From: Claveliimonas monacensis
Lineage (GTDB): Bacteria > Bacillota > Clostridia > Lachnospirales > Lachnospiraceae
Reading direction: 5' to 3'
Length of the DNA stretch: 64,000 bases
NCBI RefSeq assembly: GCF_014982975.1
Contig: NZ_JADCKL010000001.1
Coordinates: 372,001-436,000 of the forward strand
Shown here: in pieces, positions 1 to 9,475 of the stretch
How the letters are laid out: each line of letters opens with the position of its first letter
How positions within the stretch are numbered: position 1 is the stretch's first letter
Program-made: the position numbers and the translations under genes
Notes under the pieces: model-generated
Seen by the model: the letters and a program-made list of their open reading frames with translations, nothing else
Told to the model about the DNA's origin: nothing
Databases searched by the model: none

Positions 1-1160
1 TCCAGAATCCGCCATCCAAACCTCTCAGCCAGGAGGAGCTGGACCAGGTATACAGCTATCCATACATGCGTACCTGGCATCCGTCCTACCAGGAGGCAGG
101 GGGAATCCCCGCCATCCAGGAAGTCAAGTTCTCCCTTGTCAGTAACAGGGGATGCTTTGGAGGCTGCAGTTTCTGTGCGCTGACATTCCACCAGGGTCGT
201 ATCCTCCAGACGAGGAGCCACGAGTCCCTGCTTTCAGAGGCACGGCAGATGACACAGGATCAGGATTTCAAAGGATACATCCACGATGTAGGAGGCCCCA
301 CCGCCAATTTCCGGCAGCCCTCCTGCAAAAAACAGCTGACAGAAGGCGTGTGCAGCAGAAGGCAGTGCCTTTTTCCAAAACCCTGTAAAAATATGGAAGT
401 CAGCCATAAAGACTACGTAAAATTATTACGGAAACTAAGAGATGTGCCTGGTGTTAAGAAAGTGTTCATACGCTCCGGCATCCGCTTTGACTATGTGATG
501 GCTGACAGAGATGACACTTTCTTAAGGGAGCTGTGCATGTACCATGTGAGCGGACAGCTGAAGGTGGCGCCGGAGCACATAGCAGATTCCGTACTTCAGA
601 AAATGGGAAAACCGGAAAACAGTGTCTACCAGTCTTTTGTTCAGAAATACGAGAAGATCAACCGACAGCTCGGGAAAAAGCAGTACCTTGTCCCTTACCT
701 GATGTCCTCCCATCCCGGCTCCACGCTGAAGGAGGCCATCGCCCTGGCAGAGTACCTGCGGGATCTGGGCGTGATGCCGGAGCAGGTCCAGGATTTTTAT
801 CCCACCCCCTCCACCATTTCCACCTGCATGTACTATACAGAAGTAGATCCCAGGAATATGGAAAAAGTCTATGTGCCGAAAAATCCGCATGAAAAGGCTA
901 TGCAGCGGGCTCTGATCCAGTTCCGGGATCCGAAGAATTATGACCTGGTCCTGGAGGCCCTGAAGCGTGAGGGGCGGATGGACCTGGTAGGATTTGACAG
1001 AAAGTGTCTGATCCGGCCCAGGAAGCCAAAAGAGAAGGAAAGCGGCATTGTCCAGAAAAAACCGCGCAAAAATCCGTACGCATCTGGTCCGGGGGAGAGA
1101 GGGGCCAGAAAAAGCGGAAAGAAAAAGATAATCCGCAATATACATAAAAAGAAAGCCTGA
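1..1160 (+). CDS. YgiQ-family radical SAM protein (UPF0313), C-terminal part
   Basis: The reading frame is open from base 3, so the gene begins outside the window; 385 residues are visible, of roughly 600-700 usual for YgiQ. The stretch before the first ATG (base 66) already matches the family (QNPPSKPL, then YPYMRTWHP), so that ATG is internal and not the start. A radical SAM CxxxCxxC motif (CFGGCSFC) lies at about 153-176 and would bind a 4Fe-4S cluster and S-adenosylmethionine. The C-terminus is Lys/Arg-rich (about the last 45 residues), typical of the family. The substrate is unknown. It stands 60 bp before an SDR gene on the same strand. Confidence 0.9.
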   Translation, partial: QNPPSKPLSQEELDQVYSYPYMRTWHPSYQEAGGIPAIQEVKFSLVSNRGCFGGCSFCALTFHQGRILQTRSHESLLSEARQMTQDQDFKGYIHDVGGPTANFRQPSCKKQLTEGVCSRRQCLFPKPCKNMEVSHKDYVKLLRKLRDVPGVKKVFIRSGIRFDYVMADRDDTFLRELCMYHVSGQLKVAPEHIADSVLQKMGKPENSVYQSFVQKYEKINRQLGKKQYLVPYLMSSHPGSTLKEAIALAEYLRDLGVMPEQVQDFYPTPSTISTCMYYTEVDPRNMEKVYVPKNPHEKAMQRALIQFRDPKNYDLVLEALKREGRMDLVGFDRKCLIRPRKPKEKESGIVQKKPRKNPYASGPGERGARKSGKKKIIRNIHKKKA

Positions 1161-1220
1161 CAGCCAGGGAAAGTTGTAACACGCAGACAAGTATAGATAA
1201 TTGATAAAGAAGGGATTTAT

Positions 1221-2003
1221 ATGAAAACAGCGATTGTTACCGGCGCTTCCTCCGGACTTGGAAGGGAGTTTGCCAGACAGATACCGAAGTTCTACCGGAA
1301 TCTGGATGAGATATGGCTCATCGCCCGCAGCAGCGACAAGCTGGAACAGCTCAGAGAAGAGCTGACACGGGAGAGCGGCATCTACTGCCGCATCTACGAC
1401 AGCGATCTCACCAGGAATTATATCTACTACCATCTTCAGCGGGACCTGGAGGCACTGAAGCCGGATATCCGCATGCTGGTCAACAGTGCCGGGACCGGGT
1501 GCAATGCCCCGGTCTCCCAGTCAGACACCGATACCCTGACAGGGATGATCCAGCTGAACTGTGTGGCCCTGACCCATCTGACCAGCCTTTGCCTCCCCTA
1601 TATGAACAGGGGAAGCCGCATCGTCAATATGGCCTCCGCTGCCGCATTTGCACCCCAGCCCGGGGCAGCGGTGTACGGAGCCACAAAATCCTACGTGCTC
1701 AGCTTCAGCAGAGCCCTGGGGCGCGAGCTGGCTGACAAAATGATCTTTGTCACTGCCGTGTGCCCCGGACCTGTGGAGACAGCTTTCTTCCGGACAGCCG
1801 GAGATCCGGCAGGCGGAGCCAGAAAGAAGCTTATGGCCCAGCCCGGAAAGGTCGTGAGAAAAGCTCTGTCTGACGTGAGGAAGCGCCGCAGGGTGTCTGT
1901 CTATGGCGCAGCCATGCAGGGAGCGCGGACTGCCGCCAAGATCGCTCCCGACAGACTGACCGACTGGTTTATGAACAAAATGAATACAAGGAGTCTGACT
2001 TAA
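1221..2003 (+). CDS. SDR-family NAD(P)-dependent oxidoreductase
   Basis: A 260-residue classical short-chain dehydrogenase. The nucleotide-binding TGASSGLG motif is at 7-14, NSAG at 88-91, the catalytic Ser near 139 (MASAAAF) and the YGATK catalytic Tyr152/Lys156 pair. It would reduce or oxidise a small carbonyl or alcohol with NAD(P)H; the substrate cannot be read from the sequence. The start ATG follows an AAGAAGGG Shine-Dalgarno. The next gene starts one base after the stop, so the two are probably translationally coupled. Confidence 0.88.
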   Translation: MKTAIVTGASSGLGREFARQIPKFYRNLDEIWLIARSSDKLEQLREELTRESGIYCRIYDSDLTRNYIYYHLQRDLEALKPDIRMLVNSAGTGCNAPVSQSDTDTLTGMIQLNCVALTHLTSLCLPYMNRGSRIVNMASAAAFAPQPGAAVYGATKSYVLSFSRALGRELADKMIFVTAVCPGPVETAFFRTAGDPAGGARKKLMAQPGKVVRKALSDVRKRRRVSVYGAAMQGARTAAKIAPDRLTDWFMNKMNTRSLT

Positions 2004-2004
2004 G

Positions 2005-2580
2005 ATGAAGATTGAAAAAGGAACACCTGGCTATCTGAACGCCAGAAAAATACGGCTTTTACTGCTCACTCTCCTGGAGTTTGGCATCGTGATCGCCCTC
2101 CTGGTACTGGGATACATGCAGACCGGCACTAAGCTGAATCTGCTTACTGTGGTAGCCATCGTGGGCTGCCTGCCTGCCTGCAAAATGCTGGTGGGTCTTA
2201 TCACCGTGCTGCCCTACAGGACCGCTGACCAGGAAAAGGCGGCTGAGATCCAGGACAAGGCACCTCTTCTTACCACAGCTTTTGACCTGGTCATCACCAG
2301 CCGTGAAAAGATCATGCCCGTGGAGGCAGTGGTCATCTCCGGCAATACAGTCTGCGGCTATGCCCCCAACAAAAAGACTGTCCCGGAGGAGGCAGCCAGA
2401 CATATTAAGAACATCCTGGAGGAAAACCGTCTGACCAAGATCACCGTAAAGATCTTTTCCGACTACACGCCCTTTCTAACACGGGCAGAAGGGCTGAACA
2501 GCATTGCTCAGGTGGAGCAGAGCGAACACAGGAAAAGAGAGAACCGGATCCGCCGGATCCTTCTCAATATCTCCATGTAG
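2005..2580 (+). CDS. Hypothetical protein with two N-terminal membrane segments
   Basis: 191 residues, not recognised. Two hydrophobic helices at about 17-38 and 46-68 are followed by a soluble, mildly charged C-terminal domain of about 120 residues ending in a basic tail (EHRKRENRIRRILL). The pattern suggests a membrane-anchored cytoplasmic domain. It is packed between an SDR oxidoreductase (1-bp gap) and a pseudouridine synthase (13-bp gap), so it is probably in the same operon. No catalytic motif was seen, and no function is assigned. Confidence 0.7.
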   Translation: MKIEKGTPGYLNARKIRLLLLTLLEFGIVIALLVLGYMQTGTKLNLLTVVAIVGCLPACKMLVGLITVLPYRTADQEKAAEIQDKAPLLTTAFDLVITSREKIMPVEAVVISGNTVCGYAPNKKTVPEEAARHIKNILEENRLTKITVKIFSDYTPFLTRAEGLNSIAQVEQSEHRKRENRIRRILLNISM

Positions 2581-2593
2581 GAAAGCAAGAGAC

Positions 2594-3598
2594 ATGCAGG
2601 AATTAAAGATAACAGAAAACGAAGCAGGACAGCGCCTGGACAAATTTCTTGCCAAATATATGAAAAAGGCGCCCAAAAGCTTTTTCTATAAAATGCTCAG
2701 AAAAAAGAATATCGTCCTCAACGGAAAGAAGGCAGCCGGAAGCGAGAAGCTGTCCTCAGGCGACGTGGTGCGCCTCTTCCTCTCCCAGGAGACCATTGAC
2801 CAGTTTTCAGAAGAAGCCCCTGCTTCAAAAGAGAAGTCTCTCCCGGGGAAAAGAGGAGATTTCCGCCTGGGAAGGGGAAACATTGTCTATGAGGACGACC
2901 ACATTCTTCTTTTAAACAAACCGGCCGGCCTACTGTCCCAGCGAGCGGACAACAAGGAGTGGTCCATGACCGAGTATGTGACCGACTACCTGCTCACAAC
3001 CGGGCAGCTTACAAAAGAGGAGCTTCGCACGTTCCGACCTTCTGTCTGCAACCGTCTGGACAGGAATACAAGCGGTCTCATCGCCGCGGGAAAGAGCCTG
3101 GCAGGCCTGCAGGAGCTGAGCCGTCTTTTTAAGGACAGGACACTGAAAAAATATTATCTGTGTCTGGTCAGCGGCCGGGTAGAAAAATCTATGCGCATAA
3201 GGGGATGGCTGCAGAAGGATGAAAAGACAAACAAGGTCTCCATCCACGCACAGAAGCGGGGACCAAAAGATCTCTTTATTGAGACCGAATACCGGCCGGT
3301 CGCCCTGTACAGGGACACCACACTGCTGGAAGTCCACCTTGTGACCGGACGCACCCACCAGATCAGGGCTCACCTGGCAGGGACAGGGCACCCCATTGTG
3401 GGAGATTACAAATACGGGGACAGACGACAGAATGACCGGTGGAAGAGAGACTGGGGGCTTGACAGCCAGCTCCTCCACGCGTACCGTCTCGTCTTTCCGG
3501 ATCTTTCCGGCCCCCTTTCCTACCTGTCCGGAAAGACCTTTGAGGCGCCCCTTCCGGATCTTTTTTCCAGCATTCTTAAAGAAGAGGGGGAAAAGTAG
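2594..3598 (+). CDS. RluA-family rRNA/tRNA pseudouridine synthase
   Basis: 334 residues. An N-terminal S4 RNA-binding domain (about 1-60) is followed by the RluA catalytic domain with the RLDRNTSG motif, whose Asp156 is the catalytic aspartate, and a late TGRTHQIRAHL motif. It isomerises uridine to pseudouridine in structured RNA; the exact site is unknown, and S4-RluA proteins of this type resemble RluC/RluD. The frame is open back to 2504, inside the preceding gene, but the ATG at 2594 (MQELKITENEAGQRLDKFL) follows an AGGAAAG ribosome site and starts exactly where the family begins. recU follows after 2 bp. Confidence 0.9.
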   Translation: MQELKITENEAGQRLDKFLAKYMKKAPKSFFYKMLRKKNIVLNGKKAAGSEKLSSGDVVRLFLSQETIDQFSEEAPASKEKSLPGKRGDFRLGRGNIVYEDDHILLLNKPAGLLSQRADNKEWSMTEYVTDYLLTTGQLTKEELRTFRPSVCNRLDRNTSGLIAAGKSLAGLQELSRLFKDRTLKKYYLCLVSGRVEKSMRIRGWLQKDEKTNKVSIHAQKRGPKDLFIETEYRPVALYRDTTLLEVHLVTGRTHQIRAHLAGTGHPIVGDYKYGDRRQNDRWKRDWGLDSQLLHAYRLVFPDLSGPLSYLSGKTFEAPLPDLFSSILKEEGEK

Positions 3599-3600
3599 AC

Positions 3601-4149
3601 ATGGCAACATGGAGCACAAGAGGACTGCGGGGTTCGGAGCTGGAGGATATCATTAACAGGACCAATGAGCGGTATGCAGAAAAGAATATCGCTCTGATCC
3701 AGAAGATCCCCACCCCTATCACTCCGGTCCGCATGGATAAAGAACACAGGCAGATCACCCTGGCCTATTTCGAACAGCGCAGTACTGTAGATTACATCGG
3801 CGTTGTCCAGGGGATCCCCGTATGTTTTGACGCAAAGGAATGTGCGGAGACTACCTTCCCTATCCAGAATATCCACGAGCACCAGGCCGTTTTCATGGAG
3901 CGCTTTGAACGGCAGGGCGGGGTGGCCTTTCTCCTCATCTATTTCAGCGGGGAGAACAGAGCCTACTATATGAGATTCGAGGAGCTTCTGAAATTCTGGA
4001 ACCGTTCCCGGCAGGGGGGACGGAAAAGCTTCCGCATAGACGAGCTAGACCCGCGCTTCTTTATGGATATGAAGGCAAATGTCTATCTGCCTTACCTGGA
4101 TCTTATGAACCTGGACCTGTCTATGAGGGACGAACTTGACAATACATAA
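3601..4149 (+). CDS. recU: Holliday junction resolvase RecU
   Basis: 182 residues, the usual RecU length. The Firmicute-type resolvase core is visible: STVDYIGV followed by CFDAKECAETTF, the metal-binding D...D.K nuclease residues, then HEHQAVFMERF. RecU is a dimeric nuclease that cleaves four-way junctions made by RecA and RuvAB. In Bacillus recU sits beside ponA; here it closes an operon with an RNA-modifying enzyme. Its last codons overlap the -35 box of the histidine promoter. Confidence 0.9.
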   Translation: MATWSTRGLRGSELEDIINRTNERYAEKNIALIQKIPTPITPVRMDKEHRQITLAYFEQRSTVDYIGVVQGIPVCFDAKECAETTFPIQNIHEHQAVFMERFERQGGVAFLLIYFSGENRAYYMRFEELLKFWNRSRQGGRKSFRIDELDPRFFMDMKANVYLPYLDLMNLDLSMRDELDNT

Positions 4150-4164
4150 AAAAGTGCGTATAAT
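4136..4164 (+). promoter_or_regulatory. Consensus sigma-A promoter of the histidine operon
   Basis: TTGACA at 4136-4141, a 17-bp spacer and TATAAT at 4159-4164, both boxes perfect. The -35 box lies inside the last codons of recU, so the his genes have their own strong promoter despite the tight packing. The predicted start is near 4170, which leaves a leader of only about 45 nt and no room for a T-box. Confidence 0.8.
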
Positions 4165-4183
4165 TGCAAAAGAGTTTTAGTGT

Positions 4184-4197
4184 TTTACCACGGTAAA
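4184..4197 (+). promoter_or_regulatory. Palindrome in the his leader, candidate operator
   Basis: TTTACC-AC-GGTAAA is a perfect inverted repeat about 20 bp downstream of the -10 box and just before the hisZ ribosome site (AGGAGG, 4203-4208). The placement fits a repressor operator. A TrpR/YerC-like histidine repressor is one possibility, but this is inference and no regulator gene is in the window. Confidence 0.45.
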
Positions 4198-4214
4198 GTG
4201 TGAGGAGGATTTTC

Positions 4215-5471
4215 ATGAAACAGTTACTACATACACCGGAAGGAGTCCGTGATATATATAATGTAGAGTGCGGCAAGAAGCTGTCTTTGGAGAGCCGTCT
4301 GCACAAAGTGCTGCAGCTCTATGGCTATCACGACATCCAGACACCTACTTTTGAATATTTTGATGTCTTCCGCAAAGAGATCGGCACCATCCCCTCAAAA
4401 GATCTGTACAAGTTCTTTGACAAGGAGGGGAACACGCTGGTGCTCCGGCCGGACATCACCCCCTCCATCGCACGGGCAGCCGCCACACTTTTTGGAGATG
4501 AGGATCTTCCTATCCGCCTCTGCTACACAGGGAATACCTTTGTCAATCATTCCAGCTATCAGGGACGGATGCGTGAAAATACCCAGATGGGCGCCGAGCT
4601 GATCGGTGTAGATACAGTGGAGGCTGACGCTGAGATGCTTGCCATGGTGGTGGACTGTCTGTCCTCCATCGGGCTGCGGGAGTTCCAGGTCAGTGTGGGC
4701 AACGTGGATTTCTTCCAGAGCCTGATCGAGGACGCCTCTCTGGACGCAGAGTCAGAGAGACGGGTGCGCGAGCTGATCGGAAACCGGAACTATTTCGGCG
4801 TGGAAGAGTATCTGGACAGCATCCAGGTGCGCAGAAGTGCCAAGGAGGCTCTCTCTGGTCTGGGCGACCTGTTCGGAGGAGTGGAAGTTCTGACCAAGGC
4901 CCGGAATATCGCTCCGAACTCCAAGGCTATCATGGCTGTGCGCCGCCTGGAGCTGATCTATGAGATATTAAAAATATACGGAGCAGAGAAGTATATCAGC
5001 TTTGATCTGAGCATGAGCGGCACTTACGGATACTACACCGGCATTATTTTCAGAGGATACACTTTTGGCACAGGGGACGCCATCGTAAAGGGCGGACGCT
5101 ATGACCATCTTTTGGAAAAATTCGGGAAAGAGTCGCCCTCCATCGGTTTTGCCTTGGTCATCGATGAGCTGATGAAGGCTCTCACAAGGCAGCATGTGCG
5201 GATCACATACTCCCGCAAAAACAATTTGATCCTGTATGACAAGGGAATGGAAAAGTCAGCTATCGAGCTGGCAAAAGAATTCCGGGATAAGTTCAAAAAC
5301 ACAGAGCTTCTCTGCAAAGAGCCGGGAAAGACTCTGGACGACTACAAAAAGTACGGAAAGAAATACTATGCCGGAAGCCTGATCTACATACAGGAAGACA
5401 GGCAGATCTTAATGGTCAACCTTGTCACAGGGGAGGAGAAGGTTGTAGGCAGTAAAGAACAGGAGCAGTAA
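4215..5471 (+). CDS. hisZ: ATP phosphoribosyltransferase regulatory subunit HisZ
   Basis: 418 residues, related to class II histidyl-tRNA synthetases but used as the regulatory partner of short HisG. It opens with LLHTPEGVRDIYNVEC, and has the class II motif 2-like region (LRPDITPSIARA) and a late SGTYGYYTGIIFRGY segment. With HisG it forms the hetero-octamer that starts histidine synthesis and senses histidine. A GTG at 4200 is in frame, but it overlaps the AGGAGG ribosome site; ATG 4215 has correct spacing. hisG follows after 2 bp. Confidence 0.93.
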   Translation: MKQLLHTPEGVRDIYNVECGKKLSLESRLHKVLQLYGYHDIQTPTFEYFDVFRKEIGTIPSKDLYKFFDKEGNTLVLRPDITPSIARAAATLFGDEDLPIRLCYTGNTFVNHSSYQGRMRENTQMGAELIGVDTVEADAEMLAMVVDCLSSIGLREFQVSVGNVDFFQSLIEDASLDAESERRVRELIGNRNYFGVEEYLDSIQVRRSAKEALSGLGDLFGGVEVLTKARNIAPNSKAIMAVRRLELIYEILKIYGAEKYISFDLSMSGTYGYYTGIIFRGYTFGTGDAIVKGGRYDHLLEKFGKESPSIGFALVIDELMKALTRQHVRITYSRKNNLILYDKGMEKSAIELAKEFRDKFKNTELLCKEPGKTLDDYKKYGKKYYAGSLIYIQEDRQILMVNLVTGEEKVVGSKEQEQ

Positions 5472-5473
5472 TT

Positions 5474-6109
5474 ATGAGATATCTGACATTTGCCCTGGGC
5501 AAGGGCAGACTTGCAAAACATACACTGGAACTTTTTGAGAAGATCGGCATCACCTGCGACGAGATGAAGGACGAAAATTCCAGAAAGCTCATTTTCACAA
5601 ACGAGGAGCTGAAACTCCGCTTTTTCCTCTCTAAGGGACCCGATGTGCCTACCTATGTGGAATATGGTGCGGCAGATATCGGGGTCGTAGGCAAAGACAC
5701 GATCCTGGAAGAGGGCCGCAAAGTCCACGAGGTTATGGACCTTGGATACGGCTCCTGCAGGATGTGCGTGTGCGGCCCACTGAAGGCAGCGCCCCTGCTG
5801 GAGAACCACGAGATCATCCGTGTCGCCACAAAGTATCCCAATATAGCCAAAGATTATTTCTACAACACAAAACACCAGACTGTGGAGATCATCAAACTGA
5901 ACGGCTCCATTGAACTGGCTCCCATTGTTGGCTTGTCAGAAGTGATCGTTGATATTGTGGAGACCGGGTCCACCCTGCGGGAGAATGGTCTGACAGTCCT
6001 GGAGGAGGTATGCCCTATCTCCGCACGGATGATCGTGAACCCTGTCAGCATGCGCATGGATAGCGATCGGATCAGGGATCTCATCACCCGGCTGCGGACC
6101 GTGATCTGA
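5474..6109 (+). CDS. hisG: ATP phosphoribosyltransferase, short form (HisG)
   Basis: 211 residues, the short form without the C-terminal regulatory domain, which agrees with hisZ immediately upstream. It condenses ATP with PRPP, the first committed step of histidine synthesis. Visible motifs are FALGKGRLAK near the start, ADIGVVGKDTI in the middle and the PRPP-binding DIVETGSTLRENGL segment. The ATG lies 2 bp after the hisZ stop, with its ribosome site (AGGAG) inside hisZ. Confidence 0.95.
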   Translation: MRYLTFALGKGRLAKHTLELFEKIGITCDEMKDENSRKLIFTNEELKLRFFLSKGPDVPTYVEYGAADIGVVGKDTILEEGRKVHEVMDLGYGSCRMCVCGPLKAAPLLENHEIIRVATKYPNIAKDYFYNTKHQTVEIIKLNGSIELAPIVGLSEVIVDIVETGSTLRENGLTVLEEVCPISARMIVNPVSMRMDSDRIRDLITRLRTVI

Positions 6110-6184
6110 GGCCCCTGTATTTGCGGAAAGCATACAGCCCGGACATAGCGGGCATACAAGTATTGGAAAGAAGGGATTGTGAAC

Positions 6185-7486
6185 ATGAGGATACAGAAAC
6201 TGGACAGCCACACAAAGAGAAATCTCCTGGAGGATCTTTTAAAGAGAAGCCCCAATCAGTACGGAGAGTACGAGGCAGGAGTAGCCCGTATCCTGGAGGA
6301 TGTGAGGAACAAAGGAGACGAAGCGCTGTTTGCGTATACAGAAACATTCGACCATGCCAGCATAAATGAGCAGAACATCCAAGTGACAGAGGAGGAGATC
6401 CGCGAGGCCTATGAGCTGGCCGGAGAGGAGCTTGTCTCCATCATCCGCAAGGCACTTGCCAACATACAAAGCTACCACGAGAAGCAGCGGCAGTACAGCT
6501 GGTTTGACAGTAAACCGGACGGCACCATCCTGGGTCAGAAGGTCACTGCTCTGCAAAGGGTGGGGGTCTATGTCCCCGGCGGGAAAGCCGCTTATCCTTC
6601 TTCCGTTCTGATGAATATTGTTCCCGCCAAAGTTGCCGGGGTGGAGGAGATTGTCATGGTGACTCCTCCGGGCAGAGACGGAAAGGTGAACCCCAATACA
6701 CTGGTAGCTGCCCACGAGGCAGGCGCAGATGTGATCTATAAAGTGGGAGGCGCTCAGGCAGTAGGCGCCCTGGCCTACGGCACATCATGTATTCCCAAGG
6801 TGGACAAGATCGTGGGACCGGGAAATATCTATGTCGCCCTGGCTAAAAAGGCGGTCTATGGACACGTCAGCATTGACGCCATCGCAGGCCCCAGTGAAAT
6901 CCTGGTCATTGCAGATGAAACTGCGAATCCCCGGTATGTGGCGGCAGACCTTTTGTCCCAGGCAGAGCACGATGAACTGGCCAGCGCCATCCTTGTCACC
7001 ACAAGCGAGGAGCTGGCAGAAGCGGTGTCCAAAGAAGTGGACGGATTTTTGCAGGAGCTCTCCAGAAGCGAGATCATTCGGAAATCTCTGGACAATTATG
7101 GCTATATCCTTGTGGCTGAAAGCATGGAGGACGCCATTGACATTGCCAACGAGATCGCGTCAGAGCATCTGGAGATTCAGACCCGGAATCCCTACGATGT
7201 GATGACCCGGATCCGCAACGCCGGCGCCATCTTTATCGGAGAGTACGCCAGCGAGCCGCTGGGTGACTATTTTGCAGGGCCCAATCATGTGCTTCCCACA
7301 AACGGGACAGCGCGGTTTTTCTCGCCCTTGTCTGTGGACGATTTTATCAAGAAATCAAGCATCATCGGCTACTCCCGGGAGGCACTTGAGAGGATACACA
7401 CGGACATTGAGGCTTTTGCACAGGCTGAACAGCTGACAGCGCATGCCAATTCCATCAAAGTCCGCTTTGAAGATAAGGAGGCGTAA
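6185..7486 (+). CDS. hisD: Histidinol dehydrogenase (HisD)
   Basis: 433 residues, full length. It oxidises histidinol to histidine in two NAD-dependent steps using a bound zinc. Visible are VYVPGGKAAYPSS, the GPGNIYV loop, QAEHDELA (zinc and catalytic residues), SEHLE and GPNHVLPTNGTARF. A GTG at 6179 is also in frame, but the AAGAAGGGA ribosome site is better spaced for the ATG at 6185. The 75-bp gap after hisG is the widest inside the operon and holds no evident terminator. Confidence 0.95.
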   Translation: MRIQKLDSHTKRNLLEDLLKRSPNQYGEYEAGVARILEDVRNKGDEALFAYTETFDHASINEQNIQVTEEEIREAYELAGEELVSIIRKALANIQSYHEKQRQYSWFDSKPDGTILGQKVTALQRVGVYVPGGKAAYPSSVLMNIVPAKVAGVEEIVMVTPPGRDGKVNPNTLVAAHEAGADVIYKVGGAQAVGALAYGTSCIPKVDKIVGPGNIYVALAKKAVYGHVSIDAIAGPSEILVIADETANPRYVAADLLSQAEHDELASAILVTTSEELAEAVSKEVDGFLQELSRSEIIRKSLDNYGYILVAESMEDAIDIANEIASEHLEIQTRNPYDVMTRIRNAGAIFIGEYASEPLGDYFAGPNHVLPTNGTARFFSPLSVDDFIKKSSIIGYSREALERIHTDIEAFAQAEQLTAHANSIKVRFEDKEA

Positions 7487-7493
7487 TACAGAT

Positions 7494-8081
7494 ATGGACA
7501 GGAAAGCTACAATCAGAAGAACCACAAAAGAGACAGATATAGAAGTCACCATCTGCCTGGACGGTACCGGAAAGACAGATATAGAGACCGGCATCGGCTT
7601 TTTCGACCACATGCTGGACGGTTTTGCCCGTCATGGCCTCTTTGACCTGACTGTGAAGGCTGCGGGAGACCTGGATGTGGACTGCCATCACACGGTAGAG
7701 GATACAGGCATTGTACTTGGAAGCGCCATCCTGGAGGCTCTCGGCGGCAAGGAGGGGATCAAGCGATACGGCAATTTCCTGCTGCCTATGGACGAGACCC
7801 TGATTCTGTGCGCTATCGATCTGTCCGGTCGCCCTTATCTGAACTATGACGCTCCTTTTACAGCAGAGAGGATTGGAGATCTGGACACAGAGATGGTGAG
7901 AGAATTTTTCTATGCTGTCTCTTACAGTGCGAAAATGAACCTGCACCTGAAGGTGCTGGACGGCATAAACAACCACCATATCGCCGAAGCGATCTTTAAA
8001 GGCTTCGGAAAAGCCCTGGATATGGCGGTATCCGTGGACCCCCGCGTTGAGGGCACCTGGACCACAAAGGGCACTTTATAG
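7494..8081 (+). CDS. hisB: Imidazoleglycerol-phosphate dehydratase (HisB)
   Basis: 195 residues, the monofunctional dehydratase without the HisN-type phosphatase found in enterics. It dehydrates imidazoleglycerol phosphate to imidazole-acetol phosphate. The Mn-binding motifs are clear: [23 protein letters not shown] and [17 protein letters not shown]. The frame is open upstream into hisD, but ATG 7494 follows AAGGAGG (7475-7481) and begins at the family N-terminus. Confidence 0.95.
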   Translation: MDRKATIRRTTKETDIEVTICLDGTGKTDIETGIGFFDHMLDGFARHGLFDLTVKAAGDLDVDCHHTVEDTGIVLGSAILEALGGKEGIKRYGNFLLPMDETLILCAIDLSGRPYLNYDAPFTAERIGDLDTEMVREFFYAVSYSAKMNLHLKVLDGINNHHIAEAIFKGFGKALDMAVSVDPRVEGTWTTKGTL

Positions 8082-8101
8082 GAAAGGAAGAGGGAAGAGA
8101 A

Positions 8102-9385
8102 ATGAGTTATAAAAGACTGATACCCTGTATCTTTATCGACTCCGGCAAGGCAGTTCGCTGGTTCGACGACCACACGGTACTGAGCGACGATGTCATTTCC
8201 CTTGCCAAGTATTACAGCGGGCACGGCGCAGACGAGCTTCTTGTATTTGATCTTTCAGAATCTGACGAAGATCACGATGAGGCCATTGATTTGATGAAAA
8301 AGATTAACCGTGTCATCCACATTCCCATGGTAGCCGGCGGAAACGTCAAGCGCCAGGAAGATATCAAGAAGATCCTCTATACAGGCGCAAAGAGGGCGTT
8401 GCTGAATTTCTCCAAGGCAGACAACCAGAAGCTGATAGAAGATGTATCCAAGCGTTTTGGAAAGGAGAAGATCGCTGTCTCACTGAACGACTTTGACGCT
8501 CTCTTCAAGCACCAGCATCTCATTAATGAGTACGCCAGCGAGCTGGTGTTCATGCATCGTTTGGATTTGAATTCTGTGATCAATGTGACAGATATTCCCT
8601 GTGTCGTGCTGACAGACACCATGGAGGAAAGTGAGCTCTTTAAGATCCTGAAGTGCTCCGGCGTCCGGGGACTCTCTGGAAAATATGTGAGTCAGACAGA
8701 CATGGATTTCTCCGCCTTCAAGAAAAAATGTGAGGAGGAGCAGATCCAGATGACCTCCTTTGAGAGCATGATGGATTTCTCTGAGTTTAAGACAGACGCA
8801 AACGGGCTGATCCCGGTCATTGTGCAGCACTACAAGACCCAGGAAGTGCTGATGCTGGCCTACATGAACGAGGAGGCATTTGACCAGACCATCAAGACCG
8901 GACGGATGACTTACTACAGCCGGAGCCGCCAGTGTCTCTGGGTGAAAGGCGAGACAAGCGGACACTTCCAGTATGTCCACTCCCTGACCATCGACTGTGA
9001 CAAGGACACACTTCTTGCCAAGGTAGACCAGGTAGGCGCCGCCTGCCACACCGGCAACCCCACATGCTTCTTCCAGCCTCTGGTGGGCTCTGACTACGAT
9101 GAGACAAACCCGCTCCAGGTGTTTGAGAGCGTCTACGATACGATCGTGGACAGAAGAGACCATCCAAAGGAAGGTTCCTACACAAACTATCTCTTTGAGA
9201 AGGGGATCGACAAGATCCTCAAGAAGGTGGGAGAGGAGGCCACAGAGATCATCATTGCGGCCAAGAACCCCAACCCGGAAGAAGTAAAATACGAGATGGC
9301 TGATTTTCTCTATCATGCCATGGTGCTGATGGTAGAGCGGGGCATCAGCTGGGAGGACATTGTAAAAGAGCTGGCAGACAGGTAA
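8102..9385 (+). CDS. hisIE: HisF-like domain fused to phosphoribosyl-AMP cyclohydrolase / phosphoribosyl-ATP pyrophosphatase (HisIE)
   Basis: 427 residues in three parts. Residues 1 to about 210 resemble the HisF/HisA barrel (KRLIPCI start, [35 protein letters not shown]). Residues 220-330 are HisI, with [18 protein letters not shown] and the zinc cysteines C299, C315 and C322. Residues 340-427 are HisE ([28 protein letters not shown]). HisE and HisI carry out steps 2 and 3 of the pathway. In the HisF-like part the catalytic Asp11 of HisF is Phe11 and the second Asp (130 in Thermotoga HisF) aligns with Asn129, so cyclase activity is unlikely. True hisA, hisF, hisH and hisC are not in the window. 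Confidence 0.9.
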   Translation: MSYKRLIPCIFIDSGKAVRWFDDHTVLSDDVISLAKYYSGHGADELLVFDLSESDEDHDEAIDLMKKINRVIHIPMVAGGNVKRQEDIKKILYTGAKRALLNFSKADNQKLIEDVSKRFGKEKIAVSLNDFDALFKHQHLINEYASELVFMHRLDLNSVINVTDIPCVVLTDTMEESELFKILKCSGVRGLSGKYVSQTDMDFSAFKKKCEEEQIQMTSFESMMDFSEFKTDANGLIPVIVQHYKTQEVLMLAYMNEEAFDQTIKTGRMTYYSRSRQCLWVKGETSGHFQYVHSLTIDCDKDTLLAKVDQVGAACHTGNPTCFFQPLVGSDYDETNPLQVFESVYDTIVDRRDHPKEGSYTNYLFEKGIDKILKKVGEEATEIIIAAKNPNPEEVKYEMADFLYHAMVLMVERGISWEDIVKELADR

Positions 9386-9410
9386 AGTGATAAAAATGAT
9401 AAATATAGAA

Positions 9411-9447
9411 AAACCTCATGGGCATTTTTCGCCTCATGAGGTTTTTT
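9411..9447. terminator. Bidirectional rho-independent terminator
   Basis: AACCTCATG (9412-9420) pairs with CATGAGGTT (9435-9443). A T-run follows on the + strand and an A-run precedes it, so it can end both the his operon (+) and the convergent gene at 9476-9940 (-). Confidence 0.85.
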
Positions 9448-9475
9448 CTCTGTCTGACATTTTTCCGGTCAGATG

